Assembly (NCBI RefSeq): GCF_018614955.1
Contig: NZ_JAGGNV010000036.1
Span: forward strand, 124,001-188,000
DNA: 64,000 nucleotides
From: Variovorax paradoxus
GTDB lineage: Bacteria > Pseudomonadota > Gammaproteobacteria > Burkholderiales > Burkholderiaceae_C
Direction of reading: 5' to 3'
This document shows positions 60,278 to 64,000 of the stretch, piece by piece. The notes under the pieces are model-generated. The model had not been told where the DNA came from. It did not search any database and was given only the letters and a program-made list of their open reading frames with translations. Position 1 is the stretch's first letter. The number at the start of each line of letters is the position of its first letter. The position numbers were made by a program, and so were the translations under genes.

Positions 60278-61492
60278 ATGAGTTTCTCCCAGGGCATCAG
60301 CGGCCTGTCCGTGGCCGCCGCCAACCTCGACGTCATCGGCAACAACATCGCCAACTCGGGCACCGTGGGCTTCAAGTCGGCCGCCGCGACCTTCCAGGAC
60401 GTGTATGCCGGCTCGCGCATCGGCCTCGGCGCCTCGGTGGCCGGCGTGACGCAGAACTTCACGCAGGGCGTGACCCAGACCAGCAGCCGCCCGCTCGACG
60501 TGGCCATCCTCAACGGCGACGGCTTCTTCCGCCTCTCCAGCCCGAGCGGCGAGATCATGTATTCGCGCAACGGCCAGTTCACCAAGGACCAGGACGGCTA
60601 CATCGTCAACGCCGCCGGCCTGCGGCTGACCGGCTTCGGCGTCTCGGCCACCGGCGGCATCGAAGGCGGCACGCCCTCGGCGATCCGCATCCCGACCACC
60701 GCCATGGAGCCGAAGGCCACCACCGGCGTGCAGGCCGAGTTCAACCTCGACTCGCGCAGCGTGACGCCCACCAAGACGCCCTTCAACGTGGCCGACTCGG
60801 ACACCTACAACTACTCCAACGCGCTCGGGCCGGTTTACGACTCGCTGGGCAATCCGCACGAGCTGGGCGTCTTCTTCGTGAAGACCGGCGCCAATGCCTG
60901 GAGCGTCTACGGCGCGGCCGACGGCACGGCGCTCAACGCCGGCGCGCCGATCTCCACCATGACCTTCGATGCCAACGGCAAGCTGCTGACGCCCGCCGGC
61001 GGCACCATCACGCTGCCGGCGATGACCTTCCCGAACGGCTCGGCGGCGATGAACGTCACGGTCGACCTCTCGGGCACCTCGCAGTTCGGAAATGCCAACG
61101 CGATCAACAAGCTCAACCAGGACGGCTACACCTCGGGCTCGCTGACCGCCTACTCGATCAACCCCGACGGCACCATCACCGGCAAGTTCTCCAACGAGCA
61201 GACCCAGCTGCTGGGCCAGGTGGTGCTGTCGAGCTTCGCCAACCCCAACGGCCTGGAGCCCAAGGGCAACAACGTCTGGGCCGAGACCCAGGCCTCGGGC
61301 CAGGCGCTCACCGGCACGCCGGGCGCGGGCACCAAGCAGGGCTCGCTCGCCTCGGGCGCGCTGGAGGCCTCCAACGTCGACCTCACTTCCGAGCTCGTCA
61401 ACCTGATCGTGGCCCAGCGCAGCTACCAGGCCAACGCGCAGACGGTGAAGACGCAGGATCAGGTCGTGCAGACGCTGATCAACATCCGCTGA
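60278..61492 (+). CDS. flgE: Flagellar hook protein FlgE
   Basis: The 404-residue protein has the rod/hook N-terminus SGLSVAAANLDVIGNNIANSGTVGFK, the FlgE D2 region in the middle and the C-terminal SNVDLTSELVNLIVAQRSYQANAQTVKTQDQ. It forms the hook filament. A GGA site lies before the ATG; the gap to flgD is 80 bp. Confidence 0.94.
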   Translation: MSFSQGISGLSVAAANLDVIGNNIANSGTVGFKSAAATFQDVYAGSRIGLGASVAGVTQNFTQGVTQTSSRPLDVAILNGDGFFRLSSPSGEIMYSRNGQFTKDQDGYIVNAAGLRLTGFGVSATGGIEGGTPSAIRIPTTAMEPKATTGVQAEFNLDSRSVTPTKTPFNVADSDTYNYSNALGPVYDSLGNPHELGVFFVKTGANAWSVYGAADGTALNAGAPISTMTFDANGKLLTPAGGTITLPAMTFPNGSAAMNVTVDLSGTSQFGNANAINKLNQDGYTSGSLTAYSINPDGTITGKFSNEQTQLLGQVVLSSFANPNGLEPKGNNVWAETQASGQALTGTPGAGTKQGSLASGALEASNVDLTSELVNLIVAQRSYQANAQTVKTQDQVVQTLINIR

Positions 61493-61499
61493 GATCCCG

Positions 61500-62243
61500 A
61501 TGGACCGCATGCTGTATGTCGCCATGAGCGGCGCCAAGCAGGCCATGGAGCAGCAGGCCTCGGTCGCCAACAACATGGCGAACGTCTCGACGCCGGGCTT
61601 TCGCGCGCAGGTCAACAGCTTTCGCGCGGTGCCGGTGGTCGGCGAAGAAGCGGCAACGCGCGCCTTCGTCGCCGCCACTACGCCGGGCGCCGACTTCAGC
61701 CAGGGTCCGCTGACGGAGACCGGCCGCGCGCTCGACGTCGCGGTGCGCGGCGACGGCTGGCTCGTGGTGCAGACGCCCGACGGCGGCGAGGCCTACACGC
61801 GCGTGGGCAACCTGCAGGTCGGCGCCGACGGCCAGCTGCTGACCATGGGCGCACGCCCGGTGGTAGGCGAGGGCGGTGCGCTGGTGGTGTCGCCGGGCTC
61901 GACGGTGCAGATCGCGGCCAACGGCGCCATCACGGCCCGCGGCGCTGGCGACCCGCTGGTCGGCGTGGCCGAAGTGGGGCGCCTGAAGCTGGTCAATCCG
62001 CCGAGCGCCGACCTGGTGCGCGGCGACGACGGGCTCTTTCGCATGCGCGAAGGCCTGCCGCCCGCGGAAGCCGATGCGGCCGTGACCGTGGCCAGCGGCG
62101 TGGTCGAGGGCAGCAACGTCAACGCGGTCGAAGCCATGGTTTCGATGATCGCCCAGGCCCGCAGCTTCGAGATGCAGATGAAGTCGATGCAGACCGCGGA
62201 CACCAACGCGCAGTCGGCCAACAAATTACTTGCCTACGGCTAA
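61500..62243 (+). CDS. flgF: Flagellar basal body rod protein FlgF
   Basis: The 247-residue rod protein has AMEQQASVANNMANVSTPGFRAQ at the start, GRALDVAVRGDGWLVVQTPDG in the middle and NVNAVEAMVSMIAQARSFEMQMKSMQ at the end. It starts 7 bp after flgE and is a proximal rod component. Confidence 0.92.
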   Translation: MDRMLYVAMSGAKQAMEQQASVANNMANVSTPGFRAQVNSFRAVPVVGEEAATRAFVAATTPGADFSQGPLTETGRALDVAVRGDGWLVVQTPDGGEAYTRVGNLQVGADGQLLTMGARPVVGEGGALVVSPGSTVQIAANGAITARGAGDPLVGVAEVGRLKLVNPPSADLVRGDDGLFRMREGLPPAEADAAVTVASGVVEGSNVNAVEAMVSMIAQARSFEMQMKSMQTADTNAQSANKLLAYG

Positions 62244-62267
62244 TCCCTCTTCAAAGGAACCATCCCC

Positions 62268-63050
62268 ATGATGCGCTCGCTCTATGTCGCCAAGACCGGC
62301 CTCGAAGCCCAGCAGACCCAGCTCGACGTGGTGTCGAACAACCTGGCCAACGTCGGCACCACCGGCTTCAAGCGCAGCCGCGCCGTGTTCGAGGACCTGA
62401 TGTATCAGAACCTGCGCCAGGTCGGCGGCCAGACCTCGGACCAGACGCGCCTGCCCTCGGGCCTGCAGGTCGGCACCGGCGTGCACGTGGTCGCCACCGA
62501 GCGCATCCATGCGCAGGGCAACATGACCAAGACCGACAACCCGAAGGACGTCGCGATCAACGGCGCGGGCTTCTTCCAGGTGCTGATGCCCGACGGCACC
62601 ACCTCGTACACGCGCGACGGCTCCTTCCAGACCGACCGCGACGGCCAGCTCGTCACCGCCAGCGGCTTCCTGATCCAGCCGGCGATCACGATTCCGCAGA
62701 ACGCCACCAGCCTCACCGTCGGCCGCGACGGCATGGTCTCGGTGACGCAGGCCGGCAGCACCGCCACGGTGCAGGTCGGCCAGCTGCAGCTCGCCACCTT
62801 CCTCAACCCCGCCGGCCTGCAGAGCATGGGCGAGAACCTCTACGCGGAGACCGATTCATCCGGCGCGCCGAACCAGCTGAACCCGGGCCTCGAGGGCGCC
62901 GGCACGCTGAGCCAGGGCTATGTCGAGGCCTCGAACGTCAATGTGGTGGAAGAGCTGGTCAACATGATCGCGACGCAGCGTGCGTACGAGATCAACAGCA
63001 AGGCGGTCCAGACTTCGGACCAGATGCTGCAACGCCTGGCGCAACTCTGA
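62268..63050 (+). CDS. flgG: Flagellar basal body rod protein FlgG
   Basis: The 260-residue distal rod protein has QTQLDVVSNNLANVGTTGFKRSRAVFEDL, and the C-terminal VEASNVNVVEELVNMIATQRAYEINSKAVQTSDQML. It shares its final A base with the flgH ATG (TGATG), so the two are coupled. Confidence 0.94.
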   Translation: MMRSLYVAKTGLEAQQTQLDVVSNNLANVGTTGFKRSRAVFEDLMYQNLRQVGGQTSDQTRLPSGLQVGTGVHVVATERIHAQGNMTKTDNPKDVAINGAGFFQVLMPDGTTSYTRDGSFQTDRDGQLVTASGFLIQPAITIPQNATSLTVGRDGMVSVTQAGSTATVQVGQLQLATFLNPAGLQSMGENLYAETDSSGAPNQLNPGLEGAGTLSQGYVEASNVNVVEELVNMIATQRAYEINSKAVQTSDQMLQRLAQL

Positions 63051-63751
63051 TGCTTGCTGCGCGTTCCCATCGTGGCGGCGTCGTGCGGGCGCTGATGCTC
63101 ATCGCCGTCGTGCTGGCCACCGGCTGCGCGCAGATCCCGCGCGAGCCGCTGGTGCACCAGCCGATGACGGCGCGCGCCAACACCTACGCGGCCTTGCCGG
63201 CGCCGCGGGCCAACGGCGCGATCTTCCGCGACGGGCCGGGCGCCAATGCGCTGTTCGAGGACCGTCGGCCGCGCAATGTCGGCGACATCCTGACCATCGT
63301 GATCAGCGAGAAAGTCAACGCCAGCAAGAACTCGGGCGCCAACGCCAGCCGCAGCGGCAGCCTGACGGCCGCCTTCCCGACCATCCCGAAGCTGCTGGGT
63401 GGACTGCTGGACGAGCAGAACGCGAAGCTCTCCGGCAACAACATCCTCAACGCCAAGGGCGGCGCCAACGCCAACAACACCTTCAACGGCGTGATCACCG
63501 TCACCGTGGTCGACGTCATGGGGAACGGCAACCTGCTGGTCAGCGGCGAGAAGCAGATGGGCATCAACCAGGGCACCGAATACATCCGCTTCTCGGGCGT
63601 GGTGAACCCGCGCACCGTCTCCGGCAGCAACACCGTGCCCTCGACCCTGGTGGCCGATGCGCGCATCGAATACACGGCCAAGGGCTACATCGACGAGGCC
63701 CAGCACATGGGCTGGATGCAGCGCTTCTTCCTCAATGTGATGCCGTTCTGA
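63050..63751 (+). CDS. flgH: Flagellar L-ring lipoprotein FlgH
   Basis: The 233-residue outer-membrane lipoprotein has a signal ending LATGC (Cys26), then SLFEDRRPRNVGDILTIVISEKVNASKNSG-type core (here NALFEDRRPRNVGDILTIV) and the C-terminal YTAKGYIDEAQHMGWMQRFFLNVMPF. It forms the L-ring around the rod. Confidence 0.93.
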   Translation: MLAARSHRGGVVRALMLIAVVLATGCAQIPREPLVHQPMTARANTYAALPAPRANGAIFRDGPGANALFEDRRPRNVGDILTIVISEKVNASKNSGANASRSGSLTAAFPTIPKLLGGLLDEQNAKLSGNNILNAKGGANANNTFNGVITVTVVDVMGNGNLLVSGEKQMGINQGTEYIRFSGVVNPRTVSGSNTVPSTLVADARIEYTAKGYIDEAQHMGWMQRFFLNVMPF

Positions 63752-63753
63752 TC

Positions 63754-64000
63754 ATGAACTTCAAATTTCTCCGGCGCTGCATCTTCTCGGCCTTGTGCGC
63801 CGTCGTGTTGTCGTCGCCCGCGCAGGCCGAGCGGCTCAAGGAACTGGCCAGCATCCAGGGCGTGCGCGACAACCCGCTGATCGGCTACGGCCTGATGGTG
63901 GGCCTCGACGGCACCGGCGACCAGACCATGCAGACGCCGTTCACCACGCAGAGCCTCAACAACATGCTGCAGCAGCTCGGCATCACCATTCCGGCCGGCG
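63754..64000 (+). CDS. flgI: Flagellar P-ring protein FlgI (partial, cut by window end)
   Basis: The first 82 residues are present: a signal peptide (cleaved near AQA-ERL, about residue 25) and the FlgI start ELASIQGVRDNPLIGYGLMVGLDGTGDQT. The gene continues beyond 64000. It starts 2 bp after flgH. FlgI forms the P-ring in the periplasm with help from FlgA. Confidence 0.92.
   Translation, partial: MNFKFLRRCIFSALCAVVLSSPAQAERLKELASIQGVRDNPLIGYGLMVGLDGTGDQTMQTPFTTQSLNNMLQQLGITIPAG

Noticed and set aside
1..64000. CRISPR arrays, tRNA, rRNA, insertion sequences
   Set aside because: No regularly spaced repeats, cloverleaf-like sequence, rRNA signature or transposase reading was recognised by eye.

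Overview
This is a GC-rich chromosomal window from a betaproteobacterium, most likely a Comamonadaceae member (Variovorax or a close relative). I infer this from gene content and sequence style: paired Bug-type solute receptors, IclR and LysR regulators, a Tad pilus locus and a flagellar flg operon. No rRNA or tRNA is present to fix the species. No phage, transposase or CRISPR array was seen. The window opens with a short hairpin and a dispersed intergenic repeat.

Layout. (1) 0.3-3 kb: taurine/sulfonate ABC transporter TauABC. (2) 3-7 kb: a DHH phosphoesterase and a B12-dependent ribonucleotide reductase. (3) 7-11 kb: a glutathione transferase, an unusual two-domain methylglyoxal synthase, a divergent LanC-like protein, a class II aldolase and a tautomerase. 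(4) 11-17 kb: an MFS transporter/GMC oxidoreductase pair with a divergent IclR regulator, then a VOC/fumarylacetoacetase-type pair with a divergent LysR regulator. (5) 17.4-19.1 kb: a zinc-ribbon membrane protein gene broken by a frameshift. (6) 19-24 kb: an IclR - Bug receptor - acylating aldehyde dehydrogenase - acyl-CoA ligase operon that fits sulfoacetate activation (SauST-like). (7) 24-38 kb: a Tad/Flp pilus locus with three Flp pilins, a visibly AT-richer core, and a two-component system at its far end. (8) 38-41 kb: CobST-type cobaltochelatase subunits. (9) 41-45 kb: IclR regulator, Xsc and Pta. (10) 45-56 kb: Bug receptor, ComC, SlcC, SuyB and SuyA, a divergent GntR regulator, then a LysR regulator divergent from a three-subunit molybdoenzyme best read as the sulfite dehydrogenase SoeABC. 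(11) 56-57 kb: a quinone-oxidoreductase-like protein. (12) 57-64 kb: flgNMA and divergent flgBCDEFGHI, with flgI cut by the window end.

The main theme is dissimilation of C2 and C3 organosulfonates. Taurine and similar compounds enter by TauABC. Sulfoacetate could be activated and reduced to sulfoacetaldehyde by the ligase and aldehyde dehydrogenase. Xsc cleaves sulfoacetaldehyde to sulfite and acetyl phosphate, and Pta converts that to acetyl-CoA. Sulfolactate can be epimerised by SlcC and ComC through sulfopyruvate and cleaved by SuyAB to pyruvate and sulfite. SoeABC would oxidise the toxic sulfite to sulfate and pass electrons to quinone. Each block carries its own regulator, and clear inverted repeats sit in several of the control regions.
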